Shown here piece after piece: positions 1 to 7,294 of a DNA stretch of 64,000 nt. This stretch comes from Pedomonas mirosovicensis (lineage in GTDB: Bacteria; Pseudomonadota; Alphaproteobacteria; Sphingomonadales; Sphingomonadaceae): positions 338,501-402,500 of the forward strand of contig NZ_JAKFIA010000002.1 in assembly GCF_022569295.1 (NCBI RefSeq), written 5' to 3'. Position numbers and translations under genes: made by a program. Under the pieces are notes generated by a model. The model was not told where the DNA came from. It made no database searches and worked only from the letters and a program-made list of their open reading frames with translations. How positions within the stretch are numbered: position 1 is the first letter of the stretch; every line of letters begins with the position of its first letter.

Positions 1-166
1 CACCTGCCCAACCTGAACCGCCATGGAGAAGAGCTGTCTGGTCTAGCAGGCGCGTTGATGGAGTCTGAACAGGAACTGCACGTTTCGTCGCCCAATCGCG
101 CCGGGGCGCAGAAGCCGACCCAAACGGAGGCGGAAAACCTCAGATTTCTGCGGGTTTCCGGGCAAA

Positions 167-180
167 TTGCAGGCCTGCAA
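167..180. promoter_or_regulatory. candidate parS (centromere) palindrome 1
   Basis: Perfect 14-bp palindrome TTGCAGGCCTGCAA about 130 bp downstream of parB. A second copy differing only at one central base lies at 291-304. Two such palindromes flanking the parB terminator are what a ParB-binding centromere would look like. The assignment is inferred from position and repetition only. Confidence 0.45.
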
Positions 181-254
181 GACGGCTCTTCCCCTTCCCT
201 GTCGGTCTTGTGTGTCGACAAACGCCACCCGCCGCTGCCGCACCATTGACCAAC

Positions 255-281
255 AAAAAAGCCGCGGTTTTCCGCGGCTTT
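255..281 (-). terminator. intrinsic terminator of parAB
   Basis: Perfect stem AAAGCCGCGG / CCGCGGCTTT with a four-base loop. Read on the minus strand it runs into TTTTTT. It lies about 25 bp beyond the parB stop codon and ends the parA-parB operon. Confidence 0.85.
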
Positions 282-290
282 GAGGATATC

Positions 291-304
291 TTGCAGGTCT
301 GCAA
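291..304. promoter_or_regulatory. candidate parS palindrome 2
   Basis: TTGCAGGTCTGCAA, the second copy of the motif at 167-180. Here the symmetry extends to ATCTTGCAG / CTGCAAGAT (288-307), so it touches the parB stop codon. Its closeness to parB and the shared 14-mer support a ParB-binding role, untested. Confidence 0.45.
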
Positions 305-306
305 GA

Positions 307-1308
307 TCAGCGGAGCAACTGCTCCGCCGTCTGGCTGATGAGCGCCAGCACCTCATCCTTGCTGGCTCCATGGCCCGGTAGTACTTGGATCTGGAAGGCT
401 CCACCCCGGCCCGGCCGCGTGAAACGCAGCACCGGGCGACCGTTCGGCAACGTCACCGTCTCCGGCCCTGTCTTGCTCGCCTTGGGTGTGGCGGCGCTCT
501 TCTTAAGGCGGGTCCGCACCGTTGCCGCCGGCAGGAAGGGCCTGCCCTCACCCGCCAGCGTCTCTTGCTCCGCCGCCAGTTCGTTTGCTGCCGCCAGCAC
601 GGCGCTACGGCCCTTCTCGGTTTTGAGCAGCGGTGCGATCTCGGCGGCAGCGGTGATGTTGAGCGCGCGCTTGTCGCCGAACGCCGCCAGCACCTCCTCC
701 GGCAGCCGGGCAATGGTGAGGTAGCGGCTTAGCCAGCTTTCCGAGACGTTAAGCCGCTTGGCCATGGCGTGCTGCTGGCCGCCGTAATAGTAGTCGAGCG
801 CCTGGGCATAGGAGCGGGCGCGCTCGTAATCCGAGATGTCCTGCCGTTCCCGGTTCTCCAAGTCCTGCAGGCGGAAGGCGGCCTCGTCGTCCATGTCCTG
901 CACGGCGACGAGGAATTTCATCTCCGGGTAGTTGTGGGCGCGCAGCCAGCTGATGCTCCAGTGCCGCCGCGCGCCGCAGATCACTTCATAGTCAACGCTG
1001 GCGTCGCCCCGGACCGGCCGCACGACGGCCGGGATCTTCTGCCCGCCCTCGGCGATGAGGTTGTCGATCAGGTCCTGGCACTGAGCGAGGGTCAGCTGGT
1101 CATAGATGCGCGCGTTACCCTGCCAGATGCGGCAACGGCTTGGGTCGATCAGCCGCTGGGTCTGCACCTTGGTATCAGAGCCCAGCGCCGAACCCAGCGC
1201 CGACATGCGGGTGGAGAGGTTGGCGTTCTCGCCCGCACCGGGCTCCGGCGTATTGGCTTGCCGCTTCTCCAGCGCCTGCGAGATGATGGATTTCGCCTTG
1301 ATCGCCAT
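307..1308 (-). CDS. parB: ParB/RepB family partition protein
   Basis: Centromere-binding component of the replicon's partition system; it loads on parS and works with ParA to segregate copies. The 333-aa product has the ParB N-terminal nuclease-like domain, with a box II variant GARRHWSISWLR near residue 110, followed by a helix-turn-helix core (AMAKRLNVSESWLSRYL, about residues 180-196) that reads DNA. A basic linker and a C-terminal dimerisation-like segment follow. The start at 1308 has an AGGAGG-type ribosome site. It lies 52 bp downstream of parA on the same strand, so the two form an operon ending at the terminator at 255-281. Confidence 0.93.
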   Translation of the reverse strand: MAIKAKSIISQALEKRQANTPEPGAGENANLSTRMSALGSALGSDTKVQTQRLIDPSRCRIWQGNARIYDQLTLAQCQDLIDNLIAEGGQKIPAVVRPVRGDASVDYEVICGARRHWSISWLRAHNYPEMKFLVAVQDMDDEAAFRLQDLENRERQDISDYERARSYAQALDYYYGGQQHAMAKRLNVSESWLSRYLTIARLPEEVLAAFGDKRALNITAAAEIAPLLKTEKGRSAVLAAANELAAEQETLAGEGRPFLPAATVRTRLKKSAATPKASKTGPETVTLPNGRPVLRFTRPGRGGAFQIQVLPGHGASKDEVLALISQTAEQLLR

Positions 1309-1360
1309 GGGTCCCTCTCCTCCTGCCCGAGGTCAGGTGTTTTCGTTTCCGTCAGAGTGC

Positions 1361-2539
1361 CTAGAGCAGCCCGGCCTGCTCCAGAGATTCATAGTGGCTC
1401 GGCCAGGTCTTGCGGATCAGCAGTTCCAGTTCCTTGCCATAGGCGTCGAGGTACGACATGCAGCGCGTCCAGGTCTGGCGCGAGGCGGTCGGCTGGCCGA
1501 TTTCATAGACGGTCTTCAGCAGCATGCCCGCGTTGTCGATCTCCGCCGAGTCCTTCAGCTGCGCCCGCATCATGCGACGTCCCCAGGTTTCTTCCATGAA
1601 ATGGCTCATCTCGCCGTGGCTGGTCTTGGTATCCGAACCGCGGGAGATGACGACGCGCAGGAACTTGTAGGCGCGCTCGCGCGGCAAGCTGGAAAGCTGC
1701 TCCAGCACATCCGTCATCATGGCGATGAACTTGCGGGTGGAGAACAGGTCCACGTTCGACGGCAGCGTTGGAATGAGCAGCGCATTGGCCGCGCGCAGCA
1801 CGCTCAGCGAAATGAAGCCGAGCGCCGGCGGCGAGTCGAGGATCACCACGTCATAGTTCTGGGCCGCCCGCTCGATACCCTCGCGCAGCCAGTCGAAATG
1901 GATGGGGTTGTCCTTCAATAACACCGCCATCTCGTATTCCGAGCTGAACAGGTCGAGGTTGGCCGGAATCAGATCAAGCCCTTCCCAATGCGTCGGACGA
2001 ATGGCGTAGCTCAGGTCCTCATAGTCCCGGCGCAGATAAGGATAGAGGGTCTCGCCGCCGCCCAGGTCCACATCCGGGTTGATGCCCATGAGGCTGGTCG
2101 AGCTGCCCTGTGGGTCGCAGTCCACCAGCAGCACGCGGTAGCCCTTGAGCGCCAGATAGTGGGCGGTGTGCACAGCGATGGTCGACTTGCCGACGCCGCC
2201 CTTGAAGTTCTGCACCGAGAGGATGACCGGCTCGTCGGTTTCCGCCCGCCATGGCAGGGTGCCGAACACCCGGCGCATGTTGTTGATTTCAGGCAGCGTA
2301 TAGCCCACCCGCCGGTTAGTGGCGGACAGTTCAGGCTGGGGCAGACGGCCGGAGGCTTCGGCTTCCCGAATGGATTCGGAGGAGCGGCCAATCATCTCCG
2401 CTGCCTTTCCCATCGGGAAGCGCAGCGTCAACGTGCGGCGCTGATTGCGCTGCGAGACCACATCCTCCAGGGCCTGGAACGACAGCTCCGTGTCGTTGCG
2501 GAAGGCAAGGATGGTCTCCAGCGTCTCTAAAGGTTCCAT
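1361..2539 (-). CDS. parA: ParA partition ATPase
   Basis: Walker-type ATPase that moves or positions the replicon through ParB-parS complexes. The 392-aa product has an N-terminal MerR-like helix-turn-helix region (PMGKAAEMIGRSSESIREAE, about residues 43-62), then the deviant Walker A KGGVGKST (about residue 118) and VLLVDCDPQG, so it is a class Ia ParA that can autorepress. I start it at 2539, where AAGGAG lies 11 bases upstream. The open frame continues to 2977 but that extension runs through the iterons and is not protein-like. Translation is away from repA, with the origin between. Confidence 0.93.
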   Translation of the reverse strand: MEPLETLETILAFRNDTELSFQALEDVVSQRNQRRTLTLRFPMGKAAEMIGRSSESIREAEASGRLPQPELSATNRRVGYTLPEINNMRRVFGTLPWRAETDEPVILSVQNFKGGVGKSTIAVHTAHYLALKGYRVLLVDCDPQGSSTSLMGINPDVDLGGGETLYPYLRRDYEDLSYAIRPTHWEGLDLIPANLDLFSSEYEMAVLLKDNPIHFDWLREGIERAAQNYDVVILDSPPALGFISLSVLRAANALLIPTLPSNVDLFSTRKFIAMMTDVLEQLSSLPRERAYKFLRVVISRGSDTKTSHGEMSHFMEETWGRRMMRAQLKDSAEIDNAGMLLKTVYEIGQPTASRQTWTRCMSYLDAYGKELELLIRKTWPSHYESLEQAGLL

Positions 2540-2630
2540 GTGCAGCAGGCTCCTTGGACTGGCAACCCCTCGCTTATAGACAGAGCGCTTTGCAAAATGG
2601 AACCCCTTTGACGCAGAATTTGCAAACCCC

Positions 2631-2648
2631 TCCGCTGATTTTACGCAT
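2631..2648 (-). repeat. outlying origin iteron
   Basis: TCCGCTGATTTTACGCAT, a diverged iteron about 95 bp from the main cluster and next to the TTTGCAAA copy at 2619. It lies on the parA side and could link RepA binding to parAB expression. Confidence 0.6.
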
Positions 2649-2732
2649 TCCGCCAAATTCCGAGTCGCTCTATGTCCTCGCTCCGAAACCGCCACAGTGT
2701 CCCGAAAGCGCTCCCACGCGCGTACCCTCCCT

Positions 2733-2741
2733 TGTGGATAA
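2733..2741 (-). promoter_or_regulatory. DnaA box
   Basis: TGTGGATAA, the reverse complement of the consensus DnaA box TTATCCACA with no mismatch. It sits two bases before the first iteron of the main cluster, the usual arrangement in iteron origins where host DnaA helps RepA open the DNA. Confidence 0.8.
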
Positions 2742-2743
2742 GC

Positions 2744-2859
2744 TCCGCTGCCTTTTCGCGCTTCCGCTGGGTTTTCGCTTTTCCCCTCCGCTGAGTTTCC
2801 CACCTGGGTTCCGCTGCCTTTCCGCAACGACTCGTGTTTCTTCCGCTGGGTTTCCGCGC
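2744..2859 (-). repeat. main iteron array (five direct copies)
   Basis: Five direct 18-bp repeats at 2744, 2763, 2787, 2810 and 2842, each beginning TCCGCTG followed by two variable bases and TTT[T/C]C. Spacing is 19, 24, 23 and 32 bp, so they are not all on one helical face. They are the likely RepA binding sites controlling initiation and copy number. Confidence 0.85.
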
Positions 2860-2910
2860 GGCACAGAATCTGATTCCTATAGACCGAACTTGAATCCCTT
2901 CCGATATGAT

Positions 2911-2928
2911 TACGAAAAGTCAGCGGGC
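2911..2928 (+). repeat. inverted origin iteron
   Basis: TACGAAAAGTCAGCGGGC, in inverted orientation relative to the main array and matching 15 of 18 bases of the perfect dispersed 18-mer found at 4424, 9987 and 32634. Confidence 0.75.
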
Positions 2929-3060
2929 AGCCCGTCCCCAGCCATGGTGCAACCCGAAGGTTCGAATCGTTTTTCAATTTTTGGCTTGTCTTTTTTGCAA
3001 AACGGCCGCCACAGTCCTGTCGCTACGCAAACGACCCGCCACCCCGGTCTGAACTGGCAA

Positions 3061-3078
3061 ACGCGAAAACCCAGCGGA
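3061..3078 (+). repeat. inverted iteron upstream of repA
   Basis: ACGCGAAAACCCAGCGGA, inverted relative to the main array, next to TTTGCAAA at 3083-3090 and about 90 bp before repA. Its position suggests an autoregulatory RepA operator. Confidence 0.65.
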
Positions 3079-3166
3079 TAACTTTGCAAATTTTTCGCTT
3101 TTGTGCGTGACAAAGGCCAACCGGTAACCATAGGCTTGCGGTAGAGAGTCGCTAGGGGCCGACGAA

Positions 3167-4405
3167 ATGGACGATGCAATCGACGTAGAGGGGCTGAGGA
3201 AGCAGTTGGAGCTGTTTTCCTATGATGCCGCGCCGATCATGGCCACCACGCGCGACCCGCGCGCTCGCAAGATCATTACCTCCATTTGCGAAATGGAGAA
3301 GACCGATCCCAAGCTGAGCTTTCTCGACTCGGCCTTCTGCACCATGAGCCTGCCGGCGCGCCAGCCGGCCAACCCCTATAAACCGATTCAGCGCACGGAT
3401 GGCCGCTATCAATTGTTGATCGCGCCCAAATCAGTGCCCGGCGAGGATGGCGAGCCGGTGTGCTACGGCGTGCCTTTCGGCCCCAAGGCGCGGCTCATCC
3501 TCGTCTATATGATGTCCGAGGCGCGGCGGAACAACAGCCCGGAAATTTACCTCGGCAACAGCCTGTCCCATTTCATGCGCCGCATGGGCTATTCCAGTGA
3601 CGGCGGCGGCAAGGGCGGGGCGCTGACCGGCGTGCGCGAGCAGCTGCGCCGCCTCTTGCGCTGCGAATGGACCATCCGCTTCGTTGGCGATGACAACAGC
3701 GAAACCGTGCAGGACGTGGCGCTGGCCAACGCCTACGAGATTTTCCAGGGCGATGCCTTCGTGAAGCGCATCCGTTTCTCGGATGCCTTTTTCAATCACC
3801 TGATGCGCCATTCAGTGCCGCTGGACGAGCGGGCGCTGGCCCAGCTGCGCGACAACGCCACCGCCATTGACCTTTATACCTGGCTGGCCTTCCGCCTGCC
3901 CAATGTCGACGGCGAGATCGCGTTCGAGTGGGAGAAGGTTCGCAAGGCCCACTTCGGGCTGGAATCGCCCCGGATGCGCGATTTCCAGCGCGCCATCCGC
4001 GACGCCTGGATTCGCGTGCAGGCGGTTTACCCCGCGGCCAAGGCCGACTTCAGCCGGCCGGACGTGGTGGTGCTGCGTGAGTCCGCTCCGCCTGTGGAGA
4101 AAGACTTCCTGCCCCGCCGCAGCCACCTGGCCCCGGCCCGGCTGCCGGGTCTGGAGGCGTCGCGCCCGGTCGTGGACAATAGTTTTACCTTTCCCTTGGG
4201 AAGTCTCAGCTTCGGCGGCCCGGCCGAGCAGAAGCTGCGGGAAGTCGCGCTTGATCTGGGCGGCGGTTGGGATGTGGACCGTATTGCGGACGAGTTCCGC
4301 AAGATTATCCGCGAGCGGCCGGGTGAATTGAAGGGCGCCGAGTTGCTGCGTTGTTGGGCCGGCTTCTGCCGCTCCTATGCCGAGCGGCGTGCCAGCCGGG
4401 CGTAA
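3167..4405 (+). CDS. repA: RPA-family plasmid replication initiator
   Basis: Initiator that binds the iterons and opens the origin. The 412-aa product matches plasmid RepA proteins of the RPA family common on alphaproteobacterial and sphingomonad plasmids: conserved blocks include PYGV-type segment CYGVPFGPKARLILVYM (about residue 100), SLSHFMRRMGY and ATAIDLYTWLAFRL near residue 235. The C-terminal 60 residues form an extra region after a proline-rich linker. A GGGG-type ribosome site lies upstream of the ATG. Inverted iteron and TTTGCAAA motifs before the gene suggest autoregulation. Confidence 0.93.
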   Translation: MDDAIDVEGLRKQLELFSYDAAPIMATTRDPRARKIITSICEMEKTDPKLSFLDSAFCTMSLPARQPANPYKPIQRTDGRYQLLIAPKSVPGEDGEPVCYGVPFGPKARLILVYMMSEARRNNSPEIYLGNSLSHFMRRMGYSSDGGGKGGALTGVREQLRRLLRCEWTIRFVGDDNSETVQDVALANAYEIFQGDAFVKRIRFSDAFFNHLMRHSVPLDERALAQLRDNATAIDLYTWLAFRLPNVDGEIAFEWEKVRKAHFGLESPRMRDFQRAIRDAWIRVQAVYPAAKADFSRPDVVVLRESAPPVEKDFLPRRSHLAPARLPGLEASRPVVDNSFTFPLGSLSFGGPAEQKLREVALDLGGGWDVDRIADEFRKIIRERPGELKGAELLRCWAGFCRSYAERRASRA

Positions 4406-4423
4406 GCCGCTGAAAAGAGGCGG

Positions 4424-4441
4424 GCGCGAAAAGTCAGCGGA
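4424..4441 (+). repeat. dispersed iteron 1 (perfect 18-mer)
   Basis: GCGCGAAAAGTCAGCGGA, 19 bp after the repA stop and identical to the copies at 9987 and 32634. Together with CCGCTGA at 4407-4413 it forms an inverted pair CCGCTGA / TCAGCGG. Being outside the origin, it may bind RepA for titration or pairing. Confidence 0.75.
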
Positions 4442-4479
4442 CTATATCTTCTCTGGTAAAAACGGGGAGGTGATCTTCC

Positions 4480-5262
4480 ATGGATTACGCGACGCTTGAA
4501 GACGGCTGCCGCATCGCCTGGCGGATGGACGGGCCAGAGGGAGCGCCGGTTCTCATCCTGGCCCATGCCCTCGGGGCGTCCCTCGACATGTGGGAGCCGC
4601 AGGTTGAAGCCCTGCAAGGGCGGCTTCGCCTGCTGCGCTATGATGCCCGCGGCCATGGCGGATCCGACGTGCCGCCCGGCCCCTATTCCATCGAGCGGCT
4701 GGGGCGCGATACCCTTGGCCTTATGGACGCGCTTGGAATCGAGAAGGCGTCCTTCTGCGGCATTTCCATGGGCGGGTTCGTGGGACAGTGGCTGGGCGTC
4801 AATGCGCCAGAGCGGCTGGAGAAGCTGATCCTCGCCAATACCTGCGCCTACATGGGCCCGCCGGAGAACTGGTTGTCCCGGATCGAGGCCGTCACCACCC
4901 AGGGTGTGGCGGCGCTGGCGGAGGCCACGCTGGGGCGCTGGTTCACGCCAGCCTTTCACGAGCGCGCGCCGGAGACGGTGGAGAGCATCCGCCGCCTGCT
5001 GCTGGCGACAAACCCACAGGGCTATGCGGGCTGCGCCGCGGCGATTGCCGAGATGGACCTGCGGGACATTCTTCCGGGGATTACCGCACCCACGCTCGTC
5101 ATCGGCGGCAGCAAGGATAGCTCGACGCCGCTGGATTGCGCCGAGATGCTTTACGCTGAAATCGCGGACAGCCGGCTGGAGGTTCTGCCGTCCGCGCACC
5201 TGTCCAACGTTGAGGATGCCGCCGCCTTCAATTCCCTGCTGCTTGCCTTCCTTGGGGAGTGA
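4480..5262 (+). CDS. pcaD: alpha/beta hydrolase, 3-oxoadipate enol-lactonase-like
   Basis: Likely hydrolyses 3-oxoadipate enol-lactone in the beta-ketoadipate pathway, or a related small ester. The 260-aa product is a complete alpha/beta hydrolase: oxyanion-side LAHALGASLDMWEPQ near residue 27, nucleophile elbow GISMGG (about residues 94-99), acid in the VIGGSKDSSTPL segment and catalytic His in LPSAHLSNVED. The LGASLDMW and CGISMGG blocks are typical of PcaD. No other pca gene is near, so the substrate is uncertain. The ribosome site GGGGAGG is well placed. It is the first gene after repA and the dispersed iteron. Confidence 0.75.
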   Translation: MDYATLEDGCRIAWRMDGPEGAPVLILAHALGASLDMWEPQVEALQGRLRLLRYDARGHGGSDVPPGPYSIERLGRDTLGLMDALGIEKASFCGISMGGFVGQWLGVNAPERLEKLILANTCAYMGPPENWLSRIEAVTTQGVAALAEATLGRWFTPAFHERAPETVESIRRLLLATNPQGYAGCAAAIAEMDLRDILPGITAPTLVIGGSKDSSTPLDCAEMLYAEIADSRLEVLPSAHLSNVEDAAAFNSLLLAFLGE

Positions 5263-5357
5263 GTCCGCCTATGGCGGGTTGGGCCAGCCCTACCGCTTCC
5301 GTCCTGTCGCGCCATATGAAAGGAGAAGACTAATCAGTCAGGAAGAGGCGGTCGATC

Positions 5358-6344
5358 GTGGCAGACGAAGTGCCCGTGCTCGTTGGAGATATCGGCGGCA
5401 CCAATGCCCGCTTCGCGTTGGCCCGAAGGGGCCCGGCCGGGCAGCCGATGATGGCGGAGACGCGTAAATACAAGTCCGCTGACTTTCCGTCGTTCACGGA
5501 TGCGGTGCGCCGCTATCTGGAAGAAGCGGCGGAGCTTGCAAGAGGCGTGCGCCGGGCGGTGTTCGCGGTCGCAACGGCGGTGCTCGGCGATACGGTGCGG
5601 CTGACCAACAGTCCCTGGGTCGTCTCCGCGCCCGAGGCCTGCCGGCTGTTCGGCCTGGAAAGCCTGAGGCTGGTCAACGACTTCCAGGCCATCGGCCGGG
5701 CGGTGCCGCTGATGGAGCGGCAGGATCTCGCCCTCATCGGCCCCTTGCCCGCGCCTGACTGGCGCGCGGACATGACCCTTGCCGTCGTCGGCCCTGGCAC
5801 CGGCCTTGGCGTTTGCATGGTGCGATTGCAACGCGGCGTGCCGCTGGTCCTGCCGTCCGAGGCCGGGCATACGGCCTTCGCCCCGTCGGACGCGCGCGAG
5901 GTCGAGGTGCTGCGCCTCTTGCAGCTGCGTTACGGGCGGGTCTCCAACGAGCGGCTTCTCTCCGGCCCCGGCCTCGTTGCTCTGCATGAAGTCCTGTGCG
6001 AGATCGAGGGCAGGCCCACCGCCCTGTCCCGGCCCGAGGCCATTACGGAAGCCGCCGCCCAGGCGCCCGATGGGCCGGAGGCGCAGACGGTCCAGCTGTT
6101 CTGCGATCTTTATGGCGCGGTCGCGGGAGATTTCGTTCTGGCTTTCGGCGCATGGGACGGCCTGTTTCTTGCCGGCAATCTCACCTCCGTGCTGCTGCCT
6201 GCCTTGCAGGCCAGCCGCTTCCGCCAGCGTTTCGAGGACAAGGGCCGCTTTGCCGATGCCATGGCCAGGGTGCCCTCTCTGGCGATGACCCAACGACTCA
6301 TCGGGCTCAAGGGCACGGCGGCTCTGGCCCTGGATGAAAACTGA
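5358..6344 (+). CDS. glk: glucokinase (Glk family)
   Basis: Phosphorylates glucose with ATP, feeding the Entner-Doudoroff or pentose routes. The 328-aa product is full length for the bacterial Glk family (non-ROK): VGDIGGTNARFAL phosphate-binding motif at residues 8-20, LVNDFQAIG with the catalytic Asp near residue 108, and VVGPGTGLG around residue 144. Start is GTG at 5358, so translation initiation may be modest. The coding sequence contains TCCGCTGACTTT at 5475, which resembles an iteron but encodes the expected protein. Finding glucokinase beside a replication origin is unusual. Confidence 0.92.
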   Translation: MADEVPVLVGDIGGTNARFALARRGPAGQPMMAETRKYKSADFPSFTDAVRRYLEEAAELARGVRRAVFAVATAVLGDTVRLTNSPWVVSAPEACRLFGLESLRLVNDFQAIGRAVPLMERQDLALIGPLPAPDWRADMTLAVVGPGTGLGVCMVRLQRGVPLVLPSEAGHTAFAPSDAREVEVLRLLQLRYGRVSNERLLSGPGLVALHEVLCEIEGRPTALSRPEAITEAAAQAPDGPEAQTVQLFCDLYGAVAGDFVLAFGAWDGLFLAGNLTSVLLPALQASRFRQRFEDKGRFADAMARVPSLAMTQRLIGLKGTAALALDEN

Positions 6345-6515
6345 TCCGCCCGTCGCAGCACCTGCCTGTGTCGAGCGAAGATTAATGCGTATGACTTAGG
6401 TGATACCTCCATTTAATTGACAAGATTGAATCCCACGCCGCCGCTTTTCACAATTGGTTGCAGCCGAGACGTAGCTGCAAGCACCGGGCGAACCACCAGA
6501 GTGGGGCGGCAGAAT

Positions 6516-6887
6516 ATGACAATATTGCAATCACGATGCCGGGCCATTGGCCTGGCCCTGACCCTCGGCCTTGGAGGCCCGGCGCTGGTGACCGCTGCGC
6601 CGACGAGAGATGCGGGCGCGGCGCTTTACGACTTTGCCATCCCGCCGCAGCCGCTGGGCGATGCCCTTAGCCTGTTCGCCCGTCAGACAGGCCTTGCCGT
6701 TCTGCATCCGCCCATTCCGCCTGGGGAGCTGTCGCCGGGCGTCAGGGGGCGACGAACGGCGCGGGAAGCGCTTGATCGCCTGCTTGCGGGCACAACGCTG
6801 GAAATTGCGGCCACGCCGCGTCAGCCTGCCGGCGGCTTTGCCCTGCGCTCGGTTCGTCGCGCGTCTCCCCAGGGTTCCGGGCGCTGA
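6516..6887 (+). CDS. secreted STN-domain protein (orphan)
   Basis: A 123-aa product with a signal peptide (about residues 1-28, GLALTLGLGGPALVTAA) followed by one Secretin/TonB short N-terminal (STN) domain: FAIPPQPLGDALSLFARQTGLAVLHPP, then RTAREALDRLLAGT. In TonB transducers this domain contacts a FecR-type anti-sigma factor in the periplasm. Here it stands alone with no plug or barrel and no FecI/FecR neighbour. I start at the ATG at 6516, where the signal peptide begins. It may be a regulatory decoy or a remnant of a receptor gene. Confidence 0.7.
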   Translation: MTILQSRCRAIGLALTLGLGGPALVTAAPTRDAGAALYDFAIPPQPLGDALSLFARQTGLAVLHPPIPPGELSPGVRGRRTAREALDRLLAGTTLEIAATPRQPAGGFALRSVRRASPQGSGR

Positions 6888-7294
6888 TTCCCTTACGGTT
6901 TCACGGTCTGGCGCACTCAATTGGCGTCCGTCGCAAGCCGGGTTGCGCCTCGCGGCTTGATTTGCGACCCCATTCAACGCCAGCATGTGTTCATGCTGTG
7001 CTTTGCAACTGGGCCGAAATGGCCGATGATGTCTTTCTTATCCAGAGCCGGGCACTAGCATCTCCAGCCCGGTCGATCGGGGCAGCGCTGCGCGCCGGGT
7101 TGGGGAGCGCGCTGTCCCGCGCAAGAACATAAAGCAGGCAGGGTGACGGGGAGGCTTTGATCTTGGTTATTTACACAACCGGCTGTTAGCATAGGGGGCG
7201 GGGACTCCCGGGGAGGGAGCGCCGCGTGGCATGTTGCGTGTCTCGAGCAATCAAGGGCCTATATGCCTGTGCGTATGGGTACGAGTAGGTTGTA
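6888..7294. other. intergenic region, no feature recognised
   Basis: About 400 bp between the STN gene and the GGDEF-EAL gene. I see no protein-like frame, tRNA, terminator with a T-run or repeat here. It presumably holds the promoter of the downstream signalling gene. Confidence 0.5.

Larger units (their letters stand above)
2540..3166. other. oriV: plasmid replication origin (iteron type)
   Basis: A 627-bp region without a credible gene, between divergent parA and repA. It holds eight copies of an iteron of consensus TCCGCTGnnTTTTCGCGC: direct at 2631, 2744, 2763, 2787, 2810 and 2842, inverted at 2911 and 3061. It also has a perfect DnaA box (2733-2741), four TTTGCAAA palindromes (2589, 2619, 2994, 3083) and an A/T-rich stretch around 2960-3000 that could melt. 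This is the standard make-up of an origin used by an RPA-family RepA; the A/T-rich unwinding role is inferred. Confidence 0.88.

Noticed and set aside
2540..2977. 146-codon upstream extension of the parA frame
   Set aside because: It runs through the iteron array and DnaA box, has skewed composition, and a better start with AAGGAG exists at 2539.
5475..5492. Iteron-like TCCGCTGACTTTCCGTCG inside glk
   Set aside because: Matches the dispersed 18-mer at 14 positions but encodes a normal glucokinase segment (KSADFPS); coincidence is likely.
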